Counted from the stretch's first letter, positions 42,287 to 51,830 are shown. The stretch is DNA of 64,000 nt from Bacteroidales bacterium (GCA_019416285.1 DXXM01000014.1:3117-67116); one strand, 5' to 3'. The notes: a model not told the origin generated them from the letters alone. Numbers and translations are program-made.

Positions 42287-44731
42287 ATGCAAAAAATTTC
42301 CGCCATACTCCTGTCGCTGCTTCTTCCGCTCGCAATAGCCGCACAGCTCCCCACCGGGAGCTGGAAAGTCTATCCCGCTTTCGGCGATGCCGACAAAATC
42401 ATCGAGACTCCCCACTTCGTCTACGTCGCCACCGCAGGCTCACTCCATTCCTACGACAAAGACAATGACGAAAGCCGTTACTACGAGCCCCGCACAGACC
42501 TCAGCGGAAACAGCGTCCGCAACATCTACTACAACTACGACAAGCGCTATCTCCTCGTAGCCTACACAGACGGCAACATCGACATCCTCCCCGACGATGC
42601 CGAGCGCATCAACCTGCCCGACATCCGCGACGCCGGTGTCACCGGGGCAAAAGAAATCAACGACGTAAAGTTTGATAACGGCAAAATCTACATCGCAACG
42701 AGCTTCGGCATAGTCATCTACAGCGATTCAGCCTTCGAGGTCATCGAGTCAGGCATATTTAATGTCAGTGTAATCGGCATAGCCACCACCCCTGACCATC
42801 TCCTTGTGATTACCAATCCGGATGAGTATGTCTACCGTCTCCTCTCGTCGCCCAAAACCGAGCGCCACAACCGTCTCGACAAGTTCAGCCGCCTTCTGCA
42901 ACTCCCGTCGCGCCCCTATGACATTGTGCCGCTCGGCTCCGCATCCTCCTCAACCGATTTCGCTGTCCGCACCAGCAATAAGAGGCTCTATCATCTCTCG
43001 GTTTCACCCGGGGGCTACTCGGCATCGTTTGACGCCTCTGACCTCACCGGCGCCACAGCCCTTTTCGGCACCCCCGAGGGCGAGGCTTTCGCCGTGGTTT
43101 CCGACAATCTCTACCACATCACCTCTCCCTGGTCCTACACCCGTGTCGCCACCGTTCCCGAGCCTCTGCGCGGCAACTTCGTGGCCACACTCTCGGGAGC
43201 CGCATCCGTCTGGGCCGCAGACCGCAAGGGCCTCGGAAACTACAATATCACCGACGGAGGCATGACCGTTCTCCGCGACAAATTCCGCCCGTCGGACGCA
43301 ACGACTTTCTCCGACATCTCCAACATTTTCCCGATAAGCGACGGCAGCGGTTTCCTCGTGGGCAACCTCGGCCTCAGCCTCCACTTCGCCATAGGCGATG
43401 TCGACGACCAGGAGTGCATATTCTCGGGCAATATAGTCACCGACGGCCATGTCAGCGACATCGAAGTGAACTCTCCCGTCACCATAAAGACCTCCGGCGC
43501 CTCCTACGCCCAGCAAGCCAAAGGCAACCACATATTCAGCCCCACTTTCGTACTCCAGGACCCTGACGACCCCTCGATACATTATGTCGGCACAGGTCTT
43601 GAAGGCATCTATGTGATAAAGAACGGTGAGGAAATCGGGAAATTCGACGAAAATTCCAAAATATACAAGGTCGCTAACTGGGCGTGGCGCGTCTGCTCGG
43701 CTGATTTTGACGACGACGGCAATATGCTTGTCACCGTCTCCACCGAGCGCTCCGACGAGCCTGTGCTGATTGTCCTTCCGGCCGACAAACGCCGCAAGGA
43801 CCCGCGCACCATCACCGCCGACGACTGGGTGGCGCTCGACATGGGCGGAGTCATGGTACGCCGCGACATGGTATTCGCCGCATGCAGGAAATCACCGGTC
43901 ATCATCATGCAGGACGGCCGCGACAATGCCGGCTTCTGTGCCCTCTACCACCGCGGCACCATCACCGACCCTTCGGACGACGTGACAAAGGTTGTTGCCA
44001 CCATGACCGACCAGGACGGCAAGACATTCTCGCCCCAACACACCCTCTGCTTCACGGAGGACAAGCGCGGTCGTGTGTGGGCCGGCTCAACCCAGGGTAT
44101 CTACGAGATTCCCAACCCTCTGGGCATCTTCAATTCCGATTTCCACATCAACCGACTGAAAGTGCCCCGCAACGACGGCACAAACCTCGCCGACTATCTT
44201 CTGGAGACTGAGAAAATCTACGCCATAGCAGTCGACAACTCCAACCGCAAGTGGATAGGCACGGCGGATTCGGGCCTCTATCTCGTGAGCGAAAACGGCG
44301 ACGAGGTGCTTGCCAATTTCAACACCTCCAACTCTCCTCTCGCCACCAACTGCATCACCGACGTTCACGTGGACCCCAACTCCAACTCCGTATTCGTCTC
44401 GACCCTCAACGGTCTCTACGAATATTCCTCCACCTCATCGCCCGGGCGCCCGGACTATTCCGACGTCTATGCCTACCCCAACCCCGTCACCCCCGATTTC
44501 ACCGGCCTCATCACCATCAAGGGCCTCATGGATTCATCGCTCGTGAAAATCATGGACTCCGGCATGCACCTCGTATATCAGACCACATCGGAAGGCGGAA
44601 TGGCTCTCTGGGACGGACGCACACTCAGCGGAGCGCGCGCCAAAACCGGCGTATATTACGTCCTCGCCTCCCGCACGGGCGAAAATGACTCCCGGGGCGA
44701 CGTTGTAGCTAAAATACTTGTTGTGGATTAG
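42287..44731 (+). CDS. porZ: PorZ-like two-propeller exported protein
   Basis: An 814-residue secreted protein with a clear signal peptide (about 1-19, ending IAAQ). It starts with the segment GSWKVYPAFGDADKI that is typical of the PorZ N-terminal beta-propeller. A second propeller-like region with RVWAGSTQGIYEI and KWIGTADSGLYLV blades follows. The C-terminal immunoglobulin-like domain (about 730-814: YPNPVTPDFTG, then TGVYYVLAS) resembles type IX secretion CTDs. In Porphyromonas, PorZ serves the type IX sortase attachment complex. No other type IX gene is in this window, so the role here may differ. It lies just downstream of rdgB. Confidence 0.75.
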   Translation: MQKISAILLSLLLPLAIAAQLPTGSWKVYPAFGDADKIIETPHFVYVATAGSLHSYDKDNDESRYYEPRTDLSGNSVRNIYYNYDKRYLLVAYTDGNIDILPDDAERINLPDIRDAGVTGAKEINDVKFDNGKIYIATSFGIVIYSDSAFEVIESGIFNVSVIGIATTPDHLLVITNPDEYVYRLLSSPKTERHNRLDKFSRLLQLPSRPYDIVPLGSASSSTDFAVRTSNKRLYHLSVSPGGYSASFDASDLTGATALFGTPEGEAFAVVSDNLYHITSPWSYTRVATVPEPLRGNFVATLSGAASVWAADRKGLGNYNITDGGMTVLRDKFRPSDATTFSDISNIFPISDGSGFLVGNLGLSLHFAIGDVDDQECIFSGNIVTDGHVSDIEVNSPVTIKTSGASYAQQAKGNHIFSPTFVLQDPDDPSIHYVGTGLEGIYVIKNGEEIGKFDENSKIYKVANWAWRVCSADFDDDGNMLVTVSTERSDEPVLIVLPADKRRKDPRTITADDWVALDMGGVMVRRDMVFAACRKSPVIIMQDGRDNAGFCALYHRGTITDPSDDVTKVVATMTDQDGKTFSPQHTLCFTEDKRGRVWAGSTQGIYEIPNPLGIFNSDFHINRLKVPRNDGTNLADYLLETEKIYAIAVDNSNRKWIGTADSGLYLVSENGDEVLANFNTSNSPLATNCITDVHVDPNSNSVFVSTLNGLYEYSSTSSPGRPDYSDVYAYPNPVTPDFTGLITIKGLMDSSLVKIMDSGMHLVYQTTSEGGMALWDGRTLSGARAKTGVYYVLASRTGENDSRGDVVAKILVVD

Positions 44732-44823
44732 GGATTAAATTTTTAACTTCGCACTCCAAAACCCATCGCATCCAACGGGCGTTTTCATTATTGGACGCTT
44801 TCATCATTTATGAAACTGACTCT

Positions 44824-45348
44824 ATGGAAAGTTTGAAATACACTGACGACAAGGACCGCAGCTACGGCGCAACCGGAATGGCTATCGGTCTTATGGTTTT
44901 TGACGGCGAAGATATGCTCGCATCAATATCCATCGACGGCGACCCCAACGAGATGGTCGCCATGACTCCTGAATTTTATTTCGCAGGCAATCCCGGCGTT
45001 TCCGCCAAGACCGCCTGGAACCAGATGCTCAAAAACTACAATTTAGGCATCGGCATGCTCATGGCCAACCTCCTCTGCCGCCATGTCGTCAACGGGCGTC
45101 ATCCTCTGCCCGATTCACTGCGCGACTTCCTCCACGACCTCGCCCGCGAGGAAGGCAAGGAATCCTGCTCGCTCGACGACGACGAAATCGACCGCCTCTT
45201 CGACAAAAACTTCAGCTACCTAAACCGCGTGTTCACACACCGCGGAGTCCAGTCCGTGGCCCACGACTTCGCCGCCACCCTCCTCTCGCGCCGCACCCTC
45301 TCCCGCCTCGACGTCCTCGAACAGCTCTCCGCCCTCCACATGCTCTAA
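44824..45348 (+). CDS. Conserved protein of unknown function
   Basis: I do not recognise a named family. From the ATG at 44824 (MESLKYTDDKDRSYG) it has 174 residues; an in-frame ATG at 44791 would add 11. There is no signal peptide or long membrane segment, though GATGMAIGLMVF is hydrophobic. The middle (MLKNYNLGIGMLMANLLCRHVV) and the acidic helix EEGKESCSLDDDEIDRLF suggest a soluble alpha-helical cytoplasmic protein. It lies between the porZ-like gene and manA in the same direction. Codon use matches the neighbours, supporting a real gene. Confidence 0.75.
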   Translation: MESLKYTDDKDRSYGATGMAIGLMVFDGEDMLASISIDGDPNEMVAMTPEFYFAGNPGVSAKTAWNQMLKNYNLGIGMLMANLLCRHVVNGRHPLPDSLRDFLHDLAREEGKESCSLDDDEIDRLFDKNFSYLNRVFTHRGVQSVAHDFAATLLSRRTLSRLDVLEQLSALHML

Positions 45349-45375
45349 AGCCCACCCTACACTCTATTCTCCCTC

Positions 45376-45450
45376 CTTAAAGACCTTAAGGACCCTAAGG
45401 ACCTTAAAGACCCTCTAAGTCAAAGACCCTCTAAGTCAAAGACCCTCTAA
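45376..45450. repeat. 9-bp-period array D with 16-bp repeats, upstream of manA
   Basis: It begins with 9-bp units (AAGACCTTA, AGGACCCTA, AGGACCTTA). It then changes to a 16-bp direct repeat, AAAGACCCTCTAAGTC, present twice in full and once partly (from 45406). It fills most of the 127-bp gap before manA. Confidence 0.7.
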
Positions 45451-45475
45451 ACTCCACCCCCCTCACTCACCCCTT

Positions 45476-46450
45476 ATGCTTGACCACGCCCTCCACTTCG
45501 CCCCCTACCTCAAATCCGTGATTTGGGGCGGCGACCGTATAGCCACCTACAAAGGCATCCCCACCGACCAGACCGCCATCGGCGAAAGCTGGGAAATCTC
45601 GGCCGTCCCGGGCCACGTCTCGGTAGTCGACCGCGGCCCCCTCACCGGAAAATCGCTCACCGACCTCATCGGCGAATACGGTGCGGAGCTCGTCGGAGCC
45701 GACATCTTCAACCGCTTCGGCACCGGCTTTCCTCTCCTCATAAAAATCATCGACGCACGCGCCGACCTCTCCGTCCAGGTACATCCCGACGACGAACTCG
45801 CCGAAAAGCGCCACCACTGCCCCGGAAAAACCGAGATGTGGCACATCATAGATACCGCCTCCGACGCCAAAATCTACGTCGGCCTGAAAGAGCGGATTAC
45901 CCCTGACGAATATGAGCGCCGCGTGGCCGACAACTCCATCATGGACGTCATAGCCTCCTACGACTCAGCTCCAGGCGACACCTTCTTCCTACCCGCAGGC
46001 CGCATCCACGCCATCGGCGCTGGCAACCTTCTCGCCGAAATCCAGGAGACAAGCGACATCACCTACCGCATCTACGACTACGACCGCCGCGACAAGGACG
46101 GCAATCCGCGCCAGCTCCATACAGCCGAGGCGCGGGACGCCATCGACTACACCGTCTACCCCAACTACCGCTCGCGCCCGACCGACTCGATGCTCGCCGA
46201 TTGCAGATATTTCGCCGTGCGCAGTTTCGACCTCGCCGAACACACCCTCTCCCTTCCGCGCGACCGCGAGTCGTTCACCATCATCATGTGTCTCGACGAC
46301 AACGTGGAGGTCGAATACTCCACCGGCGCCCCCGGGTGCGAAATCCGTTTCCAACGCATAGACCGCGGCGACACCTGGCTCCTTCCCGCCACCGTCCGCG
46401 ACATCAAAGTGACCGGTCCCGGCGCCAAAATCCTATCTATCCAGGCATAA
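45476..46450 (+). CDS. manA: Mannose-6-phosphate isomerase, class I
   Basis: Zinc-dependent interconversion of mannose-6-phosphate and fructose-6-phosphate, linking mannose use and GDP-mannose supply. The 324-residue cupin-type protein is of the short bacterial class. Zinc-site motifs are VQVHPDDELAEK (about 100-111), KTEMWHII (about 119-126) and HAIGAGNLLAEIQ with the following TYRIYDYDR. It ends at a strong terminator. The ATG at 45476 is immediately upstream of the family N-terminus. Confidence 0.95.
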   Translation: MLDHALHFAPYLKSVIWGGDRIATYKGIPTDQTAIGESWEISAVPGHVSVVDRGPLTGKSLTDLIGEYGAELVGADIFNRFGTGFPLLIKIIDARADLSVQVHPDDELAEKRHHCPGKTEMWHIIDTASDAKIYVGLKERITPDEYERRVADNSIMDVIASYDSAPGDTFFLPAGRIHAIGAGNLLAEIQETSDITYRIYDYDRRDKDGNPRQLHTAEARDAIDYTVYPNYRSRPTDSMLADCRYFAVRSFDLAEHTLSLPRDRESFTIIMCLDDNVEVEYSTGAPGCEIRFQRIDRGDTWLLPATVRDIKVTGPGAKILSIQA

Positions 46451-46485
46451 TCACCGCCTGAAAACACCGGACCGGACAAAAAATA

Positions 46486-46525
46486 CCGGGGTGCATGAAA
46501 ATGATTCATGCACCCCGGCTTTTTA
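46486..46525 (+). terminator. Terminator between manA and the M13 peptidase gene
   Basis: Perfect 14-bp stem, arms 46486-46499 and 46505-46518, with a five-T run. A-rich sequence before it allows some function in the minus direction as well. Confidence 0.9.
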
Positions 46526-46555
46526 TGCTGTCGGATCAGCGTCCGTATCCGGTTA

Positions 46556-48640
46556 TTACCAGATTACCACGCGCTCAGACTCGGGACGGAACATGGGCTG
46601 ACCCTCTGTGATGCCGAAGGCTTCGAAGAAGGGAGCGATGTTGCGGAGAGTAACGTTCACACGGTTCTTGCCGAGCGAGTGAACATCGCCGGTAGTGAGC
46701 GAGCGGATTTCCTCGTCGCGGATATTGCCTGCCCAGAGGTTGGCGTAGTTCATATAGAACACCTGTTCGGGAGTAAAGCCGTCGATTTTGGCCTCTTCCG
46801 ACTTGATGTCGACACCCTTCTTCTTCTGAGAGTCGAGGAAGGCAGTCATGGCGATGCGGAGACCGCCCTGGTCGGCAATGTTCTCGCCGAGAGTGTACTG
46901 GCCGTTAGCGTGTACGCCGGGGAGCACCTCTACTTCGTCAAACTGAGCGATAAGACCCTTGGTCTTGGCCTCGAAAGCCTTTGCGTCGGCTTCGGTCCAC
47001 CAGTTGACCATATTGCCCTTGGCGTCGAAGTTGCGGCCCTGGTCGTCGAAGCCGTGAGTCATCTCGTGTCCGATTACCACACCGATACCGCCGTAGTTCT
47101 CGGCGTCGGAAGCGTTGGGGTCGAAGAAGGGAGCCTGAAGGATGGCGGCGGGGAACACGATTTCATTTGCCAGCGGGTTATAGTAGGCGTTGACAGTCTG
47201 CGGAGTCATGCCCCACTCTGTACGGTCCACGGGTTTGCCCCACTTTGAATAAATCTCTTTCTGATGCCACATCGACACATTGTGCATGTTCTCGTAGTAG
47301 CTGAGTTTCGGGTCGATTTCCATCGAGGAATAGTCCTTCCACTTGTCGGGATAACCGATTTTCACAGTGAAGGCGGCGAGTTTCTCATGTGCGCGGGCCT
47401 TGGTGGAGTCGCTCATCCAGTCGAGGTTGTCGATATGCTTGCCGAGTGCGGTGCGGAGATTCTCCACAAGGCCGAGCATATACTCCTTGGAGCTTGCGGG
47501 GAAATATTTCTCCACATAGAGCTCGCCCACAGCCTCGCCGAGAGCGCCTTCGGTAGCGTCGAGAGCGCGCTTCCAGAGAGGACGGAGCTCCTGCACGCCG
47601 CTCATCACCTTGGAAAACTCGAAGTTGGCGTTGGTGAAGTTGTCGCTGAGCTGCGATGATGCCTGGCTGACATATTTCCAGAGATAGTAGTCCTTGACCT
47701 CACGGTCGCTGAGTGAGGCCATGAGCTTGTTGGCCTGGCCCACGCTCTTCGGATCGGTCACGATGATGGTGTCAGGCGACTGGATACCCATTGTCTCGAT
47801 GAAGAAACGGTCCCAGTTGACCGAGGGATAGTTCTCCTTGAGCTGCGCGAAAGTGCGGGGGTTGTACATCGCGGGGATGTTGCGGCTCTCCTCGCGGGTC
47901 TTTGCGGAGTCAGCGAGAGCTGTCTCGATTTTCATCACGTTGCTGACGATGCGCTGTGCGTCGGCTGCGGAGTAGCCTGCATTCTGCATCTGGTCGGCGA
48001 TGAGTTTCTTGTATGCGTTGCGCACCTGGGTGTTGCGCTCGTCATCCTTGAGATAATAGTCACGGTCGCCGAGACCCATGCCGCCGCCCGACACATACAT
48101 GGCGTAGACATTCGAGTTGCTGAGGTCCTCCATAGGGCCTGCGCCGAAGAAGGGGCTGGCATAGTTGCCGTGCATCCAGAGGAAGAGGTCCTCCATGCCT
48201 TCGTGGGGAGTGTCCTCGATTTTCTTAAGGTCGGCGAGAATGGGCTGCGCACCCTCTGCATTGCGGCGGGTGGTGTCCATGGCCTGGGAGTAGACGGTCC
48301 ATACCTTGTGGGCCACGGTTCCGTTCTCGGGCTTGGAGTCGCCAAGATGCTGGATGAGGTCGCGCACGCGGGTTTCTGATGAATCGTTGAGGATGTTGAA
48401 CTGGCCGTAGCGGGCATATTCCGCGGTGAGGGGATGTGCCTCCATCCAGCCTTTGTTTACGTGGGTGTAGAAGTCTGCGCCCGGAGCTACTGTCGAGTCG
48501 ATGTAGGAGGCGTTGAGACTTGCGAGATGCTCGGTCTTGTGCGACTGGCACCCCGTCCCTGCAAGTGTCAGTGTCATGGCAACTGCTGCAATCGGAAGAA
48601 TTTTCATGAGTTGGTTAAAAAAGTTTGATTTGTGTTTCAT
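46556..48640 (-). CDS. M13-family zinc metallopeptidase (PepO/neprilysin-like) lipoprotein
   Basis: A 694-residue exported endopeptidase. The signal ends in a lipobox-like LAGTGC at about residue 31 when counted from 48640. An alternative ATG at 48607 begins MKILPIAA, a more typical signal start. The catalytic domain has HEMTH (H525-H529) within GHEMTHGFD, and the third zinc ligand region ENIADQGGL. The C-terminus NRVNVTLRN...PESERVVIW is typical of M13. The 48640 start overlaps the xseB stop as ATGA, suggesting translational coupling. It probably degrades peptides in the periplasm or at the surface. Confidence 0.93.
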   Translation of the reverse strand: MKHKSNFFNQLMKILPIAAVAMTLTLAGTGCQSHKTEHLASLNASYIDSTVAPGADFYTHVNKGWMEAHPLTAEYARYGQFNILNDSSETRVRDLIQHLGDSKPENGTVAHKVWTVYSQAMDTTRRNAEGAQPILADLKKIEDTPHEGMEDLFLWMHGNYASPFFGAGPMEDLSNSNVYAMYVSGGGMGLGDRDYYLKDDERNTQVRNAYKKLIADQMQNAGYSAADAQRIVSNVMKIETALADSAKTREESRNIPAMYNPRTFAQLKENYPSVNWDRFFIETMGIQSPDTIIVTDPKSVGQANKLMASLSDREVKDYYLWKYVSQASSQLSDNFTNANFEFSKVMSGVQELRPLWKRALDATEGALGEAVGELYVEKYFPASSKEYMLGLVENLRTALGKHIDNLDWMSDSTKARAHEKLAAFTVKIGYPDKWKDYSSMEIDPKLSYYENMHNVSMWHQKEIYSKWGKPVDRTEWGMTPQTVNAYYNPLANEIVFPAAILQAPFFDPNASDAENYGGIGVVIGHEMTHGFDDQGRNFDAKGNMVNWWTEADAKAFEAKTKGLIAQFDEVEVLPGVHANGQYTLGENIADQGGLRIAMTAFLDSQKKKGVDIKSEEAKIDGFTPEQVFYMNYANLWAGNIRDEEIRSLTTGDVHSLGKNRVNVTLRNIAPFFEAFGITEGQPMFRPESERVVIW

Positions 48641-48867
48641 GTGTTACTGCCCGACTCGGAGCCGAGTGCGGCGAGTATGTCGCGCAGCTCCTCCTCGGTG
48701 GCGGTCAGACGCGAGCGGCATGCCTTCAGGAGCTCTGTGGCCCTGCGTGTATAGGCCGCGAGGTGGTCTATGTCGCAGTTGTCGCTCTGCATCATCCGGA
48801 GAATGGCTTCGAGCTCACTAACGCTCTGGGCGTATGTGAGCTCGCTTACTGGTTTGAATTCTGACAT
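48637..48867 (-). CDS. xseB: Exodeoxyribonuclease VII small subunit
   Basis: A 76-residue helical protein matching XseB: YAQSVSELEAILRMMQSDNCDIDHLAAY, then a coiled region ending in an acidic tail. With XseA it forms ExoVII, which degrades single-stranded DNA. xseA is usually adjacent but is not found in this window. I chose the start at 48867 (MSEFKPVSELTY); the frame stays open upstream but would run through the adk-xseB gap. The gap from adk is 52 bp. Confidence 0.85.
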   Translation of the reverse strand: MSEFKPVSELTYAQSVSELEAILRMMQSDNCDIDHLAAYTRRATELLKACRSRLTATEEELRDILAALGSESGSNT

Positions 48868-48919
48868 GTTCTGTGAGAGAGTGGTATTGGGTTTCTTTAA
48901 GTGGCGGCGCGCCCCCGGC

Positions 48920-49507
48920 TCAGGCTTTGAGGGCCGGGTGACCGTCGATGGCCTCGGTGATGCGCGAGAATATCTCGTCGACATGGCCGCTGCCGTGGAT
49001 AGAGGTGTACTTTCCTTCTTTGGTGTAGTAGTCACGCAGGGGGGAAGTGGTGGAGTGGTAGACCTTCAGGCGCTTGCCGATAGTCTCGGGATTGTCATCG
49101 GAGCGCCCGCTCTCGGCGCCGCGTTTCACAAGACGCTCCATCAGCTCCTCGTCGGCCACTTCGAGACCGATTACGGAGTGTACCTCCTCGCCGCGCTGCT
49201 CGAGCATCACCTTGAGAGCCTCGGCCTGAGGGATGGTGCGGGGGAATCCGTCGAATATGAAGCCGTTTGATTCGGGACGCAGGCGGTCGACCTCCTGAGC
49301 GAGAATATCGACCATCAGCTCGTCGGGTATCAGCTGGCCTTTTGATATGTAACTGTCGGCGATTTTGCCGAGTTCGGTTCCTGCGGCTATCTCCTTGCGG
49401 AGCACGTCGCCGGTTGAGATATGGGTCAGACCGTAGCGGTCAATGAGTTTCTGACTCTGGGTGCCTTTGCCGCTTCCGGGCGCACCGAAAATTACAAGAT
49501 TAAACAT
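48920..49507 (-). CDS. adk: Adenylate kinase
   Basis: Interconverts ATP plus AMP with two ADP. The 195-residue short form lacks a zinc-binding LID. P-loop GAPGSGKGTQ is at 8-17, the AMP-binding STGDVLRKEI and GFPRTIPQA follow, and the LID region is VKRGAESGRSDDNPETIGKRL. It is followed by xseB and then the M13 gene on the same strand. Confidence 0.97.
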   Translation of the reverse strand: MFNLVIFGAPGSGKGTQSQKLIDRYGLTHISTGDVLRKEIAAGTELGKIADSYISKGQLIPDELMVDILAQEVDRLRPESNGFIFDGFPRTIPQAEALKVMLEQRGEEVHSVIGLEVADEELMERLVKRGAESGRSDDNPETIGKRLKVYHSTTSPLRDYYTKEGKYTSIHGSGHVDEIFSRITEAIDGHPALKA

Positions 49508-49738
49508 TCTTTGATCCTTTTAATACCTAAAATTCAACCTTTTGAAATAATTTCTTTTAAATCTGATTTCTGATATCGCAGACGGGCTCCGCGGCCACAC
49601 ACGGCGCATCAGCCTGTCCCTGACAAAATGATTATGTGTCGGCAGTCACCGTCGGCCCTGTTCGGACCGCACCTTTGCCGCGGACTGCCACGCGAAGGGG
49701 AGAATGTATGTGATAATGATTTCGGAGACAGAGGTATT

Positions 49739-50284
49739 TTACTCCTCGTCGAGAATATATATATCGTTGAGATTGCGTGCGAGGCCGTCGATGTCGAGAC
49801 CGTAGCCGATAATGAATTTTTTGGGAATCTCGAATCCCACATAATCGGGTTTCAGTTCGGGATGCTGCAGCGCCGAAGGCTTGAAGAGCAGGGTGGCTAT
49901 GCGGATTGAGGCCGGCTTGTATTCACGCAAGTCATCGAGGAGACGGACCATGGTGTTGCCCGTGTCGATTATATCCTCCACGAGTATGATGTCGCGGCCC
50001 GACAGATCCTCGCTGAGCCCCATTACCTTCTTGACCACACCGGTAGAGCCTGTGCCCTCATAACTTTTGAGGCGCATGAAAGTCAGCTCCGCATCCATGT
50101 CCTCGCAGGCACGGAAGAGGTCGACGGCAAAGGGTGCGGCACCGTTGAGCACACATATAAACAGAGGCGTGCGGCCCGCGTATTCGCTTGTTATAGACTT
50201 CGCAAGCTCGCCTATGCGCTCTTTAATCTGGGAACTGGTGATATAGGGATGGAATGTCATCCCCTGATAGCATTTTTGTTTCAT
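49739..50284 (-). CDS. hpt: Hypoxanthine phosphoribosyltransferase
   Basis: Purine salvage enzyme joining hypoxanthine or guanine to PRPP. I chose ATG 50284 (MKQKCYQGMTFHPYI), giving 181 residues; the frame is open for 19 further codons, but these extend through the promoter. The PRPP-binding signature is ILVEDIIDTGNTM (about 98-110), and KSYEGTGSTG and DYVGFEIPKKF are also typical. It lies 231 bp upstream of adk with no gene between. Confidence 0.95.
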   Translation of the reverse strand: MKQKCYQGMTFHPYITSSQIKERIGELAKSITSEYAGRTPLFICVLNGAAPFAVDLFRACEDMDAELTFMRLKSYEGTGSTGVVKKVMGLSEDLSGRDIILVEDIIDTGNTMVRLLDDLREYKPASIRIATLLFKPSALQHPELKPDYVGFEIPKKFIIGYGLDIDGLARNLNDIYILDEE

Positions 50285-50307
50285 GGTTCCGGACAGAAAA
50301 TTTTGCG

Positions 50308-50315
50308 CAAAGTTA
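50308..50315 (-). promoter_or_regulatory. hpt promoter -7 element
   Basis: Minus-strand TAACTTTG followed by C fits the consensus and lies just upstream of the chosen hpt start. This supports a leader of about 20 nt and the short form of the protein. Confidence 0.55.
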
Positions 50316-50401
50316 GCTAAAAATCCCGATATGACCGCCATTTTTTGACCCTGCGAAGTTAAAAATTAGAGCCATTTATTGTGATTTTTGACTCTTTTCA
50401 G

Positions 50402-51376
50402 CTAAAATCTGCAAGTCAGGGTGAAACCGGGCGCTCCGCCAACCATGGCGGGCATAAGCGACGACTCGAAGCCGTAGCGGTCGTGGCGCACCGAGGGGTT
50501 GTCGACACCGAGGTGTGCCTTGCGCTCGTAACTGCCGCGAAACAGGTTGACAACCTCATTGACCGGGTCAACGAGAAATACCACTATATTGCCCAACACT
50601 CTCGAGCCCCACAGCGTATAGTCATGCTCTACGATATGACGCTTGCATTTGTAGAAAAGCTCGCCGAGTATGCTGCCGACCACCGGAGTGATGACAATAT
50701 CCTGATACGACGGACGCTCCATGCAGGCCTCCACTCCGAACTCCCACCCCACGGTGGAGATGAGCACCGAGTAGAGCATCGAGCCCCAGAAACCGAATCC
50801 GCAGGAACGGGCGGCCATGAAGTAGGCGGCGCCGGCGTAGGGGTGCAGGATATAGTTGAATATGGCGTTGTCGTGGTCTATCTCCGGATTTTTCACGAAA
50901 ATATTGCGGTACCAGCGTGTGTAGAACTCCGTGTTCTGTATCGCCGCGCGGTTCCAGGCCGTAGCGTCCTCGGGCAGACACTGGAGCACGAAGAGCGTCC
51001 CGAGAAACGCGCCCGAAAGCACTGCGGTGTTTATCCACATGCGGTGCCAGTCACGATGGTCAGAGCCGTGGCGGGAATAGGGTTCGAGGTAAATGCTCCA
51101 ATGACGCTGCGGGATGTCGGCCGGGGGAAGGATGATTGTGGTGTCGTATTCCACAGCCTCCACCGGGGTGACGGCGGGAAAAGCGGCCGCGGAGTCATCC
51201 GTCAGCGGTATGACAGTGATTTCCTGTCCGCGTACCGCTGTGTAGCCGGCCGGAACGACTGAAGGGGTGATGGAGGCGGCCGTGGCCTGTGCCCTCATCC
51301 TCGGTATGCTTGCCATACATAGACAGGCTAAGAACAGCGATGCTATGCGTCTTGTGTGTGTTTCTCTCGTTGCCAT
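50402..51376 (-). CDS. DUF3943 domain protein
   Basis: A 324-residue exported protein with a signal peptide (about 1-29, ending RAQA). The DUF3943 core is in the second half (about 125-300): NYILHPYAGAAYFMAARS and IVITPVVGSILGE are characteristic. Several amphipathic and hydrophobic stretches and the C-terminal FTLTCRF (aromatic last residue) suggest an outer-membrane beta structure. The family is uncharacterised. It is monocistronic, divergent from the small membrane-peptide gene. Confidence 0.85.
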   Translation of the reverse strand: MATRETHTRRIASLFLACLCMASIPRMRAQATAASITPSVVPAGYTAVRGQEITVIPLTDDSAAAFPAVTPVEAVEYDTTIILPPADIPQRHWSIYLEPYSRHGSDHRDWHRMWINTAVLSGAFLGTLFVLQCLPEDATAWNRAAIQNTEFYTRWYRNIFVKNPEIDHDNAIFNYILHPYAGAAYFMAARSCGFGFWGSMLYSVLISTVGWEFGVEACMERPSYQDIVITPVVGSILGELFYKCKRHIVEHDYTLWGSRVLGNIVVFLVDPVNEVVNLFRGSYERKAHLGVDNPSVRHDRYGFESSLMPAMVGGAPGFTLTCRF

Positions 51377-51670
51377 AACTAAATAGTTTATATTGCTACA
51401 AACCTAAAAACTTGCGCACGTGAGGAGAAAAAACGGAGTGAAGCAGCTCTCTGCTCCGGACTTGCTGTAGGGGGGTGCGTTGTGTCTGTATGACGTGAGT
51501 CTTTTAGCGTTGCGTGAGTTTGTTTGTTTTGGATATTCTTTATTTATATAACGCCTCCCGGCGTCGGTCGGTAAGCTAAAAAAACTTAACGGGAAGGTGA
51601 TTCAACTTTTGCCCCTCCCGCAGTGTTAATAAAGGACAACGAACAGATAAAATTTTAAAACTATAAATTT

Positions 51671-51817
51671 ATGAGCGAGAGAAAAAAAACATCCACCACA
51701 CTTTGGCTCGCTATCGGAGTTGTGGTCCTCATTGTCCTCCTGATGCTTTGGCTCACCATCGCCGACCTTCTCGGCGACACCGACGTGGCCGCTGCCGTGA
51801 CAACTTTTGTCCGATAG
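51671..51817 (+). CDS. 48-residue single-pass membrane peptide
   Basis: ATG at 51671 encodes a 48-residue peptide: a basic N-terminus (MSERKKTS), a hydrophobic helix (about 11-31, LWLAIGVVVLIVLLMLWLTI) and a short acidic tail. It stops with TAG just before a strong terminator. The isolated unit with its own leader and terminator supports a real gene. No family is recognised. The 294-bp gap upstream (51377-51670) shows no other feature; I could not define its promoter. Confidence 0.65.
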   Translation: MSERKKTSTTLWLAIGVVVLIVLLMLWLTIADLLGDTDVAAAVTTFVR

Positions 51818-51830
51818 ACTAAAAAAGTTA

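Noticed and set aside
48868..49035. N-terminal extension of XseB
   Set aside because: It would overlap the end of adk and add 56 low-complexity residues to a protein normally about 60-80 residues long.
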